A DNA stretch of 39,138 nt. Origin: Parasutterella muris (GTDB lineage: Bacteria; Pseudomonadota; Gammaproteobacteria; Burkholderiales; Burkholderiaceae_F). The stretch lies in NCBI RefSeq assembly GCF_009767915.1, contig NZ_WSRP01000029.1:1-39138 (forward strand). The letters run 5' to 3'. Below are positions 1 through 7,502 of this stretch, one piece after another. Every line of letters starts with the position of its first letter. The first letter of the stretch is position 1. Under the pieces are notes generated by a model. That model worked only from the letters and a program-made list of their open reading frames with translations. It was not told the DNA's origin and ran no database searches. The position numbers were made by a program, and so were the translations under genes.

Positions 1-163
1 GGATTCGGCCTTCCTTCTGGCCGGAGGTAACAGTACCGACCTTCTTGAAGCTAACTCGATAACTTCTCTTTTTCTCGGAATCCCACTTATTTTTATAGGT
101 GTAAACGTAATAAGCCGAAGGGCTCTTTTTAATAATGAGCGGAGGAAGTTTTGGCGTATTCAT
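1..163 (-). CDS. Transposase, N-terminal part (runs off the left edge)
   Basis: An open frame on the minus strand begins with ATG at 163-161 and runs off the window after 54 codons without a stop. It starts MNTPKLPPLIIKKSPSAYYV and continues with a charged, aromatic-rich stretch (YTYKNKWDSEKKRSYR). That style, a short leader and then a sentence like 'tyrosine-rich strand, W, D/E-K-K, R-Y-R, VG', is what I know from the N-termini of IS1634-like DDE transposases of the IS4 superfamily in Sutterellaceae. The catalytic DDE residues would lie outside the window, so the family is an inference. No clear ribosome binding site precedes the ATG. A perfect inverted repeat lies 43 bases upstream of the start. 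The gene has the same orientation as the transposase fragment at the right edge. Confidence 0.6.
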   Translation of the reverse strand, partial: MNTPKLPPLIIKKSPSAYYVYTYKNKWDSEKKRSYRVSFKKVGTVTSGQKEGRI

Positions 164-205
164 AATTACAATCGATTATCTAATTAGGTAATCTAGCATA
201 ACACG

Positions 206-242
206 AAAAATCATTTTATTCCACTGAAATAAAATGATTTTT
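206..242. repeat. Perfect 15-bp AT-rich inverted repeat
   Basis: The arms 206-220 (AAAAATCATTTTATT) and 228-242 are exact reverse complements with a 7-base loop. Each strand reads out through a run of five T, so the hairpin could act as a terminator in both directions. It sits just upstream of the edge transposase gene, so it may instead belong to the end of the insertion sequence or to a hairpin that blocks read-through into the transposase. Confidence 0.6.
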
Positions 243-266
243 TGTGATTTTTAAATTTTTAGTTCT

Positions 267-446
267 CTAGTTCTGCAATTTTTCAGCTTTTTGCTCTTTC
301 CTTTCAATTGCGAAGCCCGTTTTGAGCTTGTGACTGAATCGAAAATATTCTGCAGCGCTCTGCCGACGGATCTTCTGCCACTCTGCGCAAGCTTTGTCTT
401 CCAGTGTCTCCAATCTACGAACCGCCGCCCGCTCAAGGGTATCCAT
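267..446 (-). CDS. Small hypothetical ORF, 59 residues, possibly a remnant
   Basis: The frame reads MDTLERAAVRRLETLEDKAC at its start and ends in AIERKEQKAEKLQN. It is highly charged and looks like one continuous amphipathic helix. The frame stays open upstream to a stop at 496-494, so a non-ATG start or a truncated 5' end is possible. I see no convincing ribosome binding site. It lies between the IS-linked hairpin and the divergent gene at 552, a typical place for gene debris. The codon usage looks coding, but a short ORF of this kind can arise by chance. No function is assigned. Confidence 0.3.
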   Translation of the reverse strand: MDTLERAAVRRLETLEDKACAEWQKIRRQSAAEYFRFSHKLKTGFAIERKEQKAEKLQN

Positions 447-551
447 ACGAGCAGCCGACTCACTTTTTATCAGGGAAATATCTAGAGAGAAACCGCTTTA
501 TGAATTTTTCCTGAAGATAAAATAAATTCATCTGTAATACCGCGAGATGCA

Positions 552-1049
552 ATGAACGCTTCAGAATACGTCAGCCTTATGGAACAGAGACTGACCGCGT
601 CGTTTGATTTTAAGCAGCCGCCATCGGATGAGCTCTCATCGTTGGCGGTATGGGCTGAACACAATCGAACCTCGCAGAAATATTTTCTAGCCAAAAGCGT
701 TTCGCTGTATACGATCAACAATGATGAATATGTCGGGCTTGAAGTCTTCCCAGACGGAATCCGTGAAGAAGACATTCAAACCTGTTTCAATCGGTTCAAA
801 AGACTGATTGACAGACTTCCGGCGGACGAATCACACATGTCCTCTATTTTTACGGCGGCTCTTATCTCTGAAAAAGAGATTCCGACCGAAGTAATCCGTA
901 AGCTTGAAAAAACGAAATATCACAAGGACTTTTGGTTCACGCTTCGCGGATGGGCCGATCTTGCGATTATTTTGATCGATCTCTCCAAAGGAGATATTTA
1001 CTCAAATCCCTTTGGAAAGAAGATCAAGAAAAATTTCGTTCTTTCATGA
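552..1049 (+). CDS. Hypothetical protein, possibly DUF8052-like
   Basis: The product is a soluble protein of 165 residues with no signal peptide or membrane helix. The N-terminal half contains NRTSQKYFLAKSVSLYTINN followed by an acidic 'DEYVGLEVF' strand. This resembles a family of small uncharacterised bacterial proteins with an 'R-S-E-K-Y-F-L-x-K' signature and a following 'ENNE' turn (DUF8052 as I remember it), but I cannot confirm the match. The C-terminal half is helical and ends in a basic tail. ATG at 552 is the only good start, since an in-frame stop lies at 501-503; the ribosome binding site is weak. It lies 40 bases before the CstA gene on the same strand and may be co-transcribed with it. 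The function is unknown. Confidence 0.7.
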   Translation: MNASEYVSLMEQRLTASFDFKQPPSDELSSLAVWAEHNRTSQKYFLAKSVSLYTINNDEYVGLEVFPDGIREEDIQTCFNRFKRLIDRLPADESHMSSIFTAALISEKEIPTEVIRKLEKTKYHKDFWFTLRGWADLAIILIDLSKGDIYSNPFGKKIKKNFVLS

Positions 1050-1089
1050 CTTCTCTAATTCAACTGACGAACAATTCTAAGGTGCATAA

Positions 1090-2730
1090 ATGAATGGCGT
1101 TACCATTTTATTGGGGTCAGCGGTTATCTTTTTAATCGCTTATCTCACTTACGGCTCATGGCTGGCCAAACAGTGGGGCGTAGACCCCAGCAGGAAAACT
1201 CCTGCCGAAACAGAAAAGGACGGGATTGATTATCTTCCTACACGGCCTGCGGTACTGCTCGGCCACCACTTCTCCTCAATCGCCGGCGCGGGCCCAATTG
1301 TCGGCCCCATTACCGCAGCGGTTTTCGGCTGGGTCCCAGTCACACTCTGGATTATTGTCGGAAGCATTTTCTTCGGCGGCGTCCACGATTACGGCTCTCT
1401 CGTTGCCTCTTTGCGTCATAAAGGACAGAGTATCGGTCAGATTATTGACTCGAACATCGGTGAACGCGCAAAACTTCTGTTCGCAATTTTTGCATGGGTG
1501 ACGCTTCTGGTCATTATTGCGGCTTTTGCCAACATTGTTGCTGCGACTTTTGTCGCCAACCCCGGCGCCGGATCATCATCTCTGCTCTTTATTGTCTTAG
1601 CCGTTGCATTCGGCCTGCTCGTTTATCGCTCCGGCATGTCTCTTGCCGTCGGCACTGTCATTGGTCTCATCGGTATGGCCGCCGCTTTTTGGCTGGGTCA
1701 CATTTTCCCGATCACGCTTTCAAAGGACGTGTGGCTGCTTCTGATGATGGGCTATATTTTTGTTGCGTCCATCGCTCCGGTTTGGATTCTTCTGCAGCCG
1801 CGCGACTATCTGAATTCCTTCCTGCTTTACATCATGATTGCCGCCGCGTTTATCGGTATCTGTCTGTATCAGCCTGAAATGGAAATTTCTCCTTTTGTCG
1901 GATTTGATTTAGGCGGCGGACAGTGGCTCTTCCCGGTTCTTTTTGTCACTGTCGCATGCGGCGCTATTTCCGGCTTCCACTCTCTGGTCAGTTCCGGAAC
2001 CAGCTCCAAGCAGCTCGACAATGAACGCAACGCCAAGCTCATCGGCTACGGTTCGATGCTGATTGAAGGTCTGCTCGCCATCTGCGCGATTATTTCCGTC
2101 GCTTATGTTTCGGCTGACAAGCTGCCCGAACTGCTTAAAAACGGCGGCCCTGTCAACGCCTTCTCTCAGGGTACTGCCACCTTCATGACTGCGATTGGTC
2201 TGGACTTCAATCTCTCCAAGGAGTTTGTCGCTCTGACCATTTCCGCCTTTGCGCTGACCACTCTGGATACTGCGACACGACTTGGCCGCTTCATTTTCCA
2301 GGAAATGGTCACAACCAAAGCCGGAGCGAACTCTCCGCTTGGTAAAGCTGTTTCCAACCGTTATGTCGCGACCGGCATCACCATCGCGCTTGCCTGGATC
2401 ATGTCGACCGGTTCTTACCTGACCATTTGGCCGATCTTTGGTACCGCAAACCAAATGCTTGCCGCTCTTGCGCTGCTCGCAATTGCCGCTTGGTTAAAGA
2501 AATCCAAGCGCAACCACCTCATGATCACAATTCCGATGTATTTCATGTTTGCGGTCACTTTCTGCTCGCTCGGCCAACTCATTTACGCCAACCTTGGTAA
2601 AAACTGGTTGATCGTCGGAGTTTCCACTGTTCTGGCCGTTCTTTCCGCAGCGCTTGCCGTCGAAGCTTTCCGCGTTTTCGGAGAAGAAAACAGAATAAAT
2701 GCCTCTGCACAAGCGCAGAATCAGCAGTAA
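1090..2730 (+). CDS. cstA: CstA-family carbon starvation / peptide-pyruvate transporter
   Basis: The 546-residue protein is almost entirely membrane helices, starting with a helix at residues 3-23. It carries the CstA family hallmark LLGHHFSSIAGAGPIVGP at about residues 56-73, then 'HDYGSLVASLRHKG'. The C-terminal half holds 'TTLDTATRLGRFIFQE' and 'WPIFGTANQMLAA', also typical. Family members (CstA, BtsT) import pyruvate or peptides across the inner membrane. The length fits the shorter CstA forms rather than the roughly 700-residue E. coli proteins, so the exact substrate is open. AAGGTG lies 7 bases before the ATG. A terminator follows 19 bases after the stop. No regulator gene is adjacent. 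Confidence 0.9.
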   Translation: MNGVTILLGSAVIFLIAYLTYGSWLAKQWGVDPSRKTPAETEKDGIDYLPTRPAVLLGHHFSSIAGAGPIVGPITAAVFGWVPVTLWIIVGSIFFGGVHDYGSLVASLRHKGQSIGQIIDSNIGERAKLLFAIFAWVTLLVIIAAFANIVAATFVANPGAGSSSLLFIVLAVAFGLLVYRSGMSLAVGTVIGLIGMAAAFWLGHIFPITLSKDVWLLLMMGYIFVASIAPVWILLQPRDYLNSFLLYIMIAAAFIGICLYQPEMEISPFVGFDLGGGQWLFPVLFVTVACGAISGFHSLVSSGTSSKQLDNERNAKLIGYGSMLIEGLLAICAIISVAYVSADKLPELLKNGGPVNAFSQGTATFMTAIGLDFNLSKEFVALTISAFALTTLDTATRLGRFIFQEMVTTKAGANSPLGKAVSNRYVATGITIALAWIMSTGSYLTIWPIFGTANQMLAALALLAIAAWLKKSKRNHLMITIPMYFMFAVTFCSLGQLIYANLGKNWLIVGVSTVLAVLSAALAVEAFRVFGEENRINASAQAQNQQ

Positions 2731-2748
2731 CTCATAATTGAGCGGTTC

Positions 2749-2780
2749 ACCGCCGCGGCTTATCGGCCTCGGCGGTTTTT
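2749..2780 (+). terminator. Rho-independent terminator after cstA
   Basis: The arms ACCGCCG (2749-2755) and CGGCGGT (2770-2776) pair and are followed by TTTTTATTTG. The hairpin lies 19 bases after the cstA stop codon. Confidence 0.75.
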
Positions 2781-2806
2781 ATTTGTTCTGTGTATTTGCC
2801 GCCTTA

Positions 2807-3082
2807 TGCGGCATCTCGGTACGTGTTCTCAAGCATTCGAACGCTCACCGTTTGAGGCGCATCTGGATTTGGAAGTTGAGCCTCGGATGCAGCACAATCC
2901 TTGCGACACAAGACTTTTTATAAAGACAGCAGATCGTCAAACTCCGTATTTTCATCGTTCGAACCATTGAGAATCCAATCAAGCGAATTGTTCAGATGCA
3001 CAAATTTTTTGCCGATTTTTTGCGACATCCTGCACGTGTTTTCAAGTGTTCGAACGCTCACCATTTGAGATGCGCCTGATTT
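2807..3082. repeat. Two-copy imperfect direct repeat in the cstA-yggT gap
   Basis: Copy A is 2807-2870 and copy B is 3021-3082; the coordinates given span both. They share about 80 percent of positions by eye, including the block TTCGAACGCTCACC and the flanks 'ACGTGTT.TCAAG' and 'TTTGAG..GCGC'. Within each copy, TCAA and TTTGA can pair around a near-palindrome centred on TTCGAA. The stretch 2731-3192 holds no credible gene: only the cstA terminator, this repeat pair and the yggT terminator. Confidence 0.75.
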
Positions 3083-3120
3083 CACGTCGCCGTCGTGAGT
3101 CAGTACGTACTCACTATCAG

Positions 3121-3170
3121 ACAAAAAGAAAGCTGTCATGAGCCCGGAATCTTCCCAAGCTCTGACAGCT
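3121..3170 (-). terminator. Terminator of the ccsA-like/ampD/yggT operon
   Basis: AGCTGTCA (3131-3138) pairs with TGACAGCT (3163-3170), extended by GAGC/GCTC after a one-base bulge. Read on the minus strand, the stem is followed by TTCTTTTTGTC. It lies 23 bases past the yggT stop. Confidence 0.8.
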
Positions 3171-3192
3171 CCATATTGTGTGATGCTAAAAA

Positions 3193-3723
3193 TTAGGTCA
3201 GCGGCGTAATCAGCGCTAAAACAATGTTGGCGAGAATAATAAATGCGACCCCGGAAAAATCAATGTTGCGCCAAACCGGAATCACTTTCTTAAACGGCGC
3301 AAGAATCGGATAACAGAGATAACTCAGCGTACGATAGTTGGCCGAAGCCTGATTAACCCAAGAAAAAATACAAAAGAGCACCGTCGCCCACATCGCCAGC
3401 TCAATCGCCCAATAAACGACTAAAACCGCAGAACCAAATACAAACGGCCAAACACCGCCGTGGCCGGAACCCATCAGCCAGTGGAAAAACTGATAAATCA
3501 CCGCGACCAAATAGCAGACAAAAATTGACGGCCATTCAATATTGCGGGTGCGCTTAATGAACTTGGATGCCGGCTCAACCGCCCATTGCGTCAGAGAATG
3601 AGCAAACGACACGAGCGGATCGTTCCCGGGAATTCCGAGATAGCGCAGATACGCTCTCAGCAGAAGCAGGCTGCCGAAAACAGAGCACAGAAGTTTTAAT
3701 GTAAAAAGAAATGTGCCAGCCAC
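3193..3723 (-). CDS. YggT family membrane protein
   Basis: The 176-residue protein carries two copies of the YggT unit, each a hydrophobic helix followed by a conserved 'P-L-V/K...' turn. The first is at residues 5-55 (LLLRAYLRYLGIPGNDPLVS) and the second in the C-terminal half (CYPILAPFKKVIPVWRNIDF followed by SGVAFIILANIVLALI). Family members sit in the inner membrane; their roles are poorly defined and have been linked to osmotic or ion-stress tolerance and to chloroplast or cell-division membrane organisation in other lineages. The start is GTG at 3723, with an AAAGG motif about 10 bases upstream; no ATG is nearby. It is the last gene of a four-gene minus-strand operon and is followed by a strong terminator. 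Confidence 0.85.
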   Translation of the reverse strand: MAGTFLFTLKLLCSVFGSLLLLRAYLRYLGIPGNDPLVSFAHSLTQWAVEPASKFIKRTRNIEWPSIFVCYLVAVIYQFFHWLMGSGHGGVWPFVFGSAVLVVYWAIELAMWATVLFCIFSWVNQASANYRTLSYLCYPILAPFKKVIPVWRNIDFSGVAFIILANIVLALITPLT

Positions 3724-3774
3724 AGTTAATAGACCTTTCCCTAGTAGTCGTGTTTCAGTATTTAACTTATTAGT

Positions 3775-4341
3775 CTAAACGAACGGATAACTAATCAGTT
3801 TTCCCGTTTTACAAAGACGTTCAAATTTTATCCAATCAAACGAAGCGCCCGGATCCGTCTTGCGCTGCGGTGCGATGTTGGCGTGACCGGTAATATCGGT
3901 AATCGGATAAGTGTCCGCAAGCGTATCCGTCAGAAGCGCAAGCATCTGATACTGTTCGTCCGTGTACGCAATATCGTCGGTTCCTTCAAGCTCAATGCCG
4001 ATCGAAAAATCATTGCACCCTTCCCGCCCGGCAAATCTCGAAACTCCGGCGTGCCACGCCCGATCCAAGCAGGAGACATACTGAAAGAGCTGTCCCTTGC
4101 GGTCAATAAAAAAATGCGAGGAAACGTGCAGCCCTTCCAAGTCCGAAAAGGATGGATCCGCCTCACAGTCCAGAGTGTTCTGAAATAAAGCGTCCACATA
4201 GCCCGTACCAAACTTACCGCGCGGCAAGCTGATGTTGTGAATCACAATCAGAGAGATTTTTTCATTCTGAGGCCGCTCGTTAAAGTGCGGTGAAATACGA
4301 ATATAGGCCTCATCACACCAGCCGTCCGAGTCAATTTTCAT
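3775..4341 (-). CDS. ampD: 1,6-anhydro-N-acetylmuramyl-L-alanine amidase AmpD
   Basis: AmpD is a cytoplasmic zinc amidase that cleaves the stem peptide from anhydro-muropeptides during cell-wall recycling, and in many bacteria it thereby keeps AmpR-controlled beta-lactamase low. The 188-residue length and motifs fit. VIHNISLPRG carries the first zinc histidine (about residue 35), and ITGHANIAPQRKTDPGASFD carries the second histidine and the aspartate ligand (about residues 153 and 163). The central SSHFFIDRKGQLFQYV and RAWHAG segments are typical. An AGGAGG lies about 11 bases before the ATG, inside the end of the upstream gene, five bases away. No ampR or beta-lactamase gene lies in the window, so the recycling role is the safer call. 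Confidence 0.93.
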   Translation of the reverse strand: MKIDSDGWCDEAYIRISPHFNERPQNEKISLIVIHNISLPRGKFGTGYVDALFQNTLDCEADPSFSDLEGLHVSSHFFIDRKGQLFQYVSCLDRAWHAGVSRFAGREGCNDFSIGIELEGTDDIAYTDEQYQMLALLTDTLADTYPITDITGHANIAPQRKTDPGASFDWIKFERLCKTGKLISYPFV

Positions 4342-4346
4342 AATGC

Positions 4347-4601
4347 TTAACGCCTCCTGCCGGCTTCAGCGTGCTCGCGGCAGCAATAGCAGTCTCTGCC
4401 GATTCTGATCGCTTCCGATTCAGGAACATAAACTCCGCAATTGGCGCACTGCACCATGCGCTCTCCGCTCTGCTGGGTTTTCTGAACCGACTTTTCCTGC
4501 TGATCCAGACGTTTCTCCAGCTCCATCTGCTTCATACGAACAGAACGCCAGCCGAAATAAATAACGGCCGCAATCGCAGCAAAAAACAGAATCTTGAACA
4601 T
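4347..4601 (-). CDS. PP0621-type small membrane-anchored zinc-ribbon-like protein
   Basis: The 84-residue protein has one N-terminal membrane helix (residues 2-18), a short coiled coil (MKQMELEKRLDQQEKSVQ) and a C-terminal cysteine module. That module holds CANCGVYVPESEA and then DCYCCREH, a CxxC...CC/H pattern that could bind zinc. This matches the 'PP0621 family' of proteobacterial proteins with unknown function, often found next to ampD in beta- and gamma-proteobacteria. An AGGAG stands 8 bases before the ATG. It lies between the ccsA-like gene and ampD, 9 and 5 bases away, so co-transcription is near certain. Confidence 0.8.
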   Translation of the reverse strand: MFKILFFAAIAAVIYFGWRSVRMKQMELEKRLDQQEKSVQKTQQSGERMVQCANCGVYVPESEAIRIGRDCYCCREHAEAGRRR

Positions 4602-4610
4602 GAACTTCTC

Positions 4611-5438
4611 CTACTGTGCGATCTCAAGCACAAGACGGACGCCAATATAGGAAATCATCAGCACCACAAATCCTATAACCGTCCAGCGGGCCGCAAAACG
4701 ACCTCTCCAGCCGAACACATGATGACCGAGCAAAAGAATCCCGAATATCAGCCACGCCATGCAGGTGGTCACAGTCTTATGGTCAAAACGGAAAGCTTCA
4801 CCGCTGAGCTCATTGGAGAAAATCGCGCCGAAAAGAATCGCCGCCGTCAGAACAATAAAACCGACCCAGATCAAACGAAAGAGCGTACTTTCCATACTCA
4901 TCACGCTCGGCATGTTGTCCAGAATACTGACTTTGCCGTCTTCAGGCGGCTCCGTAAAAGCCTTGGAGCGGACGCGCTTGTGCGCGGCCATTAAAAGCAA
5001 AGCCTCTAAAACCGCCATGGTCATGACGCTATAGGCCAGAATCGCAAGCAGCAGATGCATGCGAAAAGCGAACGTGGAGGTTTCCGGCCCCAAGGGTGAC
5101 CCCGGCATAATCAGCGGAAGCAGCATGCTCACCGCAGAGAGCGGAAGCACAAAAACCAGCATCGAACCGATTTTAGAAAAGAAACTTTCCAAAAGCAGCA
5201 GAAGCGTACAGGTGCCCAGTGTGACGGACAACGCCAGCGCTAAACCGAAGTGCGGGGTTCCGTGAAGGAAAAGCGCTTCGTAGATGAGATAAGTCTGGAT
5301 CATCAGACCGCCTGTAATCAGCGGTTTTACCCAGATCTTTGTCTCGGGCGACGGCTCTTGCAACGTTTTGTAAATTCCGAATGCAGCCGCTAAATACAAG
5401 CAGGCCGCAAAAACGTAAAATATGGCATTTAGTGTCAT
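4611..5438 (-). CDS. CcsA/YpjD-type cytochrome c assembly family protein
   Basis: The protein has 275 residues and about eight membrane helices. It ends in a conserved region with FRFDHKTVTTCMAWLIFGIL and GHHVFGWRGRFAARWTVIGF. This is the 'cytochrome c biogenesis protein, CcsA/CcmC family' (inner membrane protein YpjD) pattern, with histidines near helix ends (HLLLAILAYSVMT, FDHKTV, GHHVFGWRG) that in relatives contact haem. Full CcsA proteins work with CcsB. No CcsB is seen here, and the gene's usual place beside ffh suggests the YpjD subgroup, whose role is not settled. It is the first gene of the minus-strand operon and diverges from ffh with 63 bases between. Confidence 0.85.
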   Translation of the reverse strand: MTLNAIFYVFAACLYLAAAFGIYKTLQEPSPETKIWVKPLITGGLMIQTYLIYEALFLHGTPHFGLALALSVTLGTCTLLLLLESFFSKIGSMLVFVLPLSAVSMLLPLIMPGSPLGPETSTFAFRMHLLLAILAYSVMTMAVLEALLLMAAHKRVRSKAFTEPPEDGKVSILDNMPSVMSMESTLFRLIWVGFIVLTAAILFGAIFSNELSGEAFRFDHKTVTTCMAWLIFGILLLGHHVFGWRGRFAARWTVIGFVVLMISYIGVRLVLEIAQ

Positions 5439-5462
5439 AGGTACGACTCATTATCTGTTTTC

Positions 5463-5490
5463 AGTATTGTATGACTTAACTCTTTAACAA
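5463..5490 (-). promoter_or_regulatory. Possible promoter of the ccsA-like operon
   Basis: On the minus strand, TTGTTA (5490-5485) and AATACT (5468-5463) are 16 bases apart. Each matches 4 of 6 consensus positions. It lies in the 63-base gap between the divergent ccsA-like gene and ffh. Confidence 0.3.
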
Positions 5491-5501
5491 GACTTAATGT
5501 A

Positions 5502-6884
5502 ATGCTAGATTCTCTTACTCAGCGTCTCAGTAAAGTTGTAAAAACCATCCGCGGACAGGCTCGCCTGACGGAATCCAATATGCAGGAAATGCTTCGGGAA
5601 ATCCGAATCGCCCTGCTTGAGGCCGACGTCGCTATTCCTGTCGTACGCGATTTGATTGCCCGAATCAAGGAAAAGGCCCTCGGTACGGAAGTTCAAACCA
5701 GCCTTACTCCGGGACAAGCTCTGGTCGGAATCGTTCACGACGAACTGACGCAGATCATCGGCGGTTCAGACCCGGAATCCGCCCGCGAGATCAACTTATC
5801 CGTTCAGCCGCCCGCCGTGATTCTTTTAGCCGGTCTGCAGGGCGCAGGTAAGACAACCACCGCAGGCAAACTTGGCAAGTGGCTCTCCGAAGAAAAGAAG
5901 AAAAAAATCCTGACCGTTTCCGCTGACGTATACCGTCCCGCCGCTATCGAACAGTTAAAAACCGTGTCCGAACAGGCCGGTATCTCTTTCTTCCCAAGCT
6001 CGACTGACGAAAAACCGCTCGACATCGCAAAGAAAGCGCTCGATTACGCCAAACTGCACTTTTACGATGTGCTGATTGTCGATACGGCCGGCCGCCTTGC
6101 CATCGACGAACAGATGATGAACGAAGTGGCCGAACTCGAAAACTTCCTGCATCCGATTGAAACATTCTTCGTCGTTGACGCGATGGTCGGTCAGGATGCG
6201 GTGAACACCGCTAAGGCGTTTGGCGAGAAACTTCCGCTCACGGGTGTCATCCTCACCAAGGTTGACGGCGACTCCAGAGGCGGCGCCGCGCTCTCCGTGC
6301 GCATGGTCACCGGAAAACCTATCAAATTCATCGGTGTCGGCGAAAAACTCACCGGCTTCCAGCGCTTTGATCCGCAGGCCATGGCCGGACGCATTCTCGG
6401 CATGGGCGACATCGTCTCCTTGGTCGACGAAGTTCGTAAGAACGTGGACGTGGAAAAAGCCCAGAAGTTTGCTGAAAAAATGCGCAAGGGCGACTCCTTC
6501 ACACTGGAAGACTTCAAGGATCAGCTCGCTCAGGTTAAAAACATGGGCAGCTTCTCCTCGCTGATCGAAAAACTGCCGGCTCAGTTCGCTCAGGCCGCAG
6601 GCCAGGTCGATGACGAAGCCGCTAAAAAACAGATCGCCAGAACCGAAGGCATCATCAACTCAATGACGCCGCATGAAAGACGCAGGCCGGAAATCATCAA
6701 GGCAAGCCGCAAGCGCAGAATCGCGGCCGGCGCCGGCACTAGCGTGCAGGAAGTCAATAAACTGCTCAAACAGTTCGAACAGAGCCGCGAAATGATGAAA
6801 ATGATGAAAAAAGGCGGCATGGGCAAGATGATGCGCGCTTTCAGAAACTTGGGAGGCCGCTTCCCCGGTATGGGAGGCTTCTAA
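5502..6884 (+). CDS. ffh: Signal recognition particle protein Ffh
   Basis: Ffh is the SRP54 GTPase that binds 4.5S RNA and the signal sequences of nascent membrane proteins and docks with FtsY. The 460-residue protein has the N domain (residues 1-90, starting MLDSLTQRLSKVVKTIRGQA), the G domain with P-loop GLQGAGKTTTAGKLGK (about 109-124), DTAGRLAIDEQMM and TKVDGDSRGGAA, and a methionine-rich M domain from about 325. It ends in 'MMKMMKKGGMGKMMRAF' and a glycine-rich tail. The chosen ATG at 5502 gives the canonical N-terminus; the ribosome binding site is weak. The 4.5S RNA gene is not in the window. ruvC starts three bases after the stop, so the repair genes may be transcribed from the ffh promoter. 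Confidence 0.97.
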   Translation: MLDSLTQRLSKVVKTIRGQARLTESNMQEMLREIRIALLEADVAIPVVRDLIARIKEKALGTEVQTSLTPGQALVGIVHDELTQIIGGSDPESAREINLSVQPPAVILLAGLQGAGKTTTAGKLGKWLSEEKKKKILTVSADVYRPAAIEQLKTVSEQAGISFFPSSTDEKPLDIAKKALDYAKLHFYDVLIVDTAGRLAIDEQMMNEVAELENFLHPIETFFVVDAMVGQDAVNTAKAFGEKLPLTGVILTKVDGDSRGGAALSVRMVTGKPIKFIGVGEKLTGFQRFDPQAMAGRILGMGDIVSLVDEVRKNVDVEKAQKFAEKMRKGDSFTLEDFKDQLAQVKNMGSFSSLIEKLPAQFAQAAGQVDDEAAKKQIARTEGIINSMTPHERRRPEIIKASRKRRIAAGAGTSVQEVNKLLKQFEQSREMMKMMKKGGMGKMMRAFRNLGGRFPGMGGF

Positions 6885-6887
6885 AAC

Positions 6888-7502
6888 GTGGATGATAAGG
6901 CGGTACATGCGGTAAGAATTCTGGGTATCGACCCGGGACTGAACTTCACAGGCTACGGTTTTGTGGATTATGTTCCGGGCGTGCTCAGGCACGTCGCCTC
7001 AGGCGTCATCGTGACGCCTAAAGGAGAACTTTCAGAGCGGCTCGGTTATATTTTCAGCGAACTCGGAAAACTGATTGAGCTTTATTCACCGATGGTTTCC
7101 ACGATCGAAAAAACATTTCTGAACTCCAACGCTCAGTCCAGTATGCTGCTTTCCCACGCAAGAGGCGCGGCAATGACGGCGGCCGCCGTTCACCGACTGG
7201 CGTGTCGGGAATTCAGCACACGTGAAATTAAAAAGTCGGTAACCGGATACGGCGCCGCCACCAAGGATCAGGTGCAGGAACTCGTTAAATTTCACCTGCA
7301 TATCGAAGAGGATCTTTCCTCGGACCAAGCCGACGCGCTTGCCGCGGCAATTTGTTACGCCAACTCCAGTATCCTGCTTGATCGTGTCCCTGCTCTTTCT
7401 AATAAAGTCGGCTCCAGCGGAACCGGCACGGCTCGGCGCGGCTCCAGCTCCCGCCGCTCCAGAAACGAATGGACGCGGCTTTACGAAGGAAAAGAAAAGT
7501 GA
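6888..7502 (+). CDS. ruvC: Holliday junction endonuclease RuvC
   Basis: RuvC dimers cut Holliday junctions symmetrically during recombination. The catalytic acids are visible: Asp in RILGIDPGLNFTGYGF (about residue 16), Glu in STIEKTFLNSN, and the paired aspartates in SSDQADALAAAICY. At 204 residues it is about 30 longer than E. coli RuvC because of a serine/arginine-rich tail (GSSGTGTARRGSSSRRSRNE) that could bind DNA. The start is GTG at 6888; no in-frame ATG precedes the first beta strand. It lies 3 bases after ffh, and its stop overlaps the ruvA start (GTGA). Confidence 0.95.
   Translation: MDDKAVHAVRILGIDPGLNFTGYGFVDYVPGVLRHVASGVIVTPKGELSERLGYIFSELGKLIELYSPMVSTIEKTFLNSNAQSSMLLSHARGAAMTAAAVHRLACREFSTREIKKSVTGYGAATKDQVQELVKFHLHIEEDLSSDQADALAAAICYANSSILLDRVPALSNKVGSSGTGTARRGSSSRRSRNEWTRLYEGKEK

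Noticed and set aside
2918-3139. Minus-strand ORF of 73 codons between cstA and yggT
   Set aside because: Its ATG lies inside the hairpin that ends the yggT operon, and part of its sequence is a copy of the intergenic repeat. There is no ribosome binding site.
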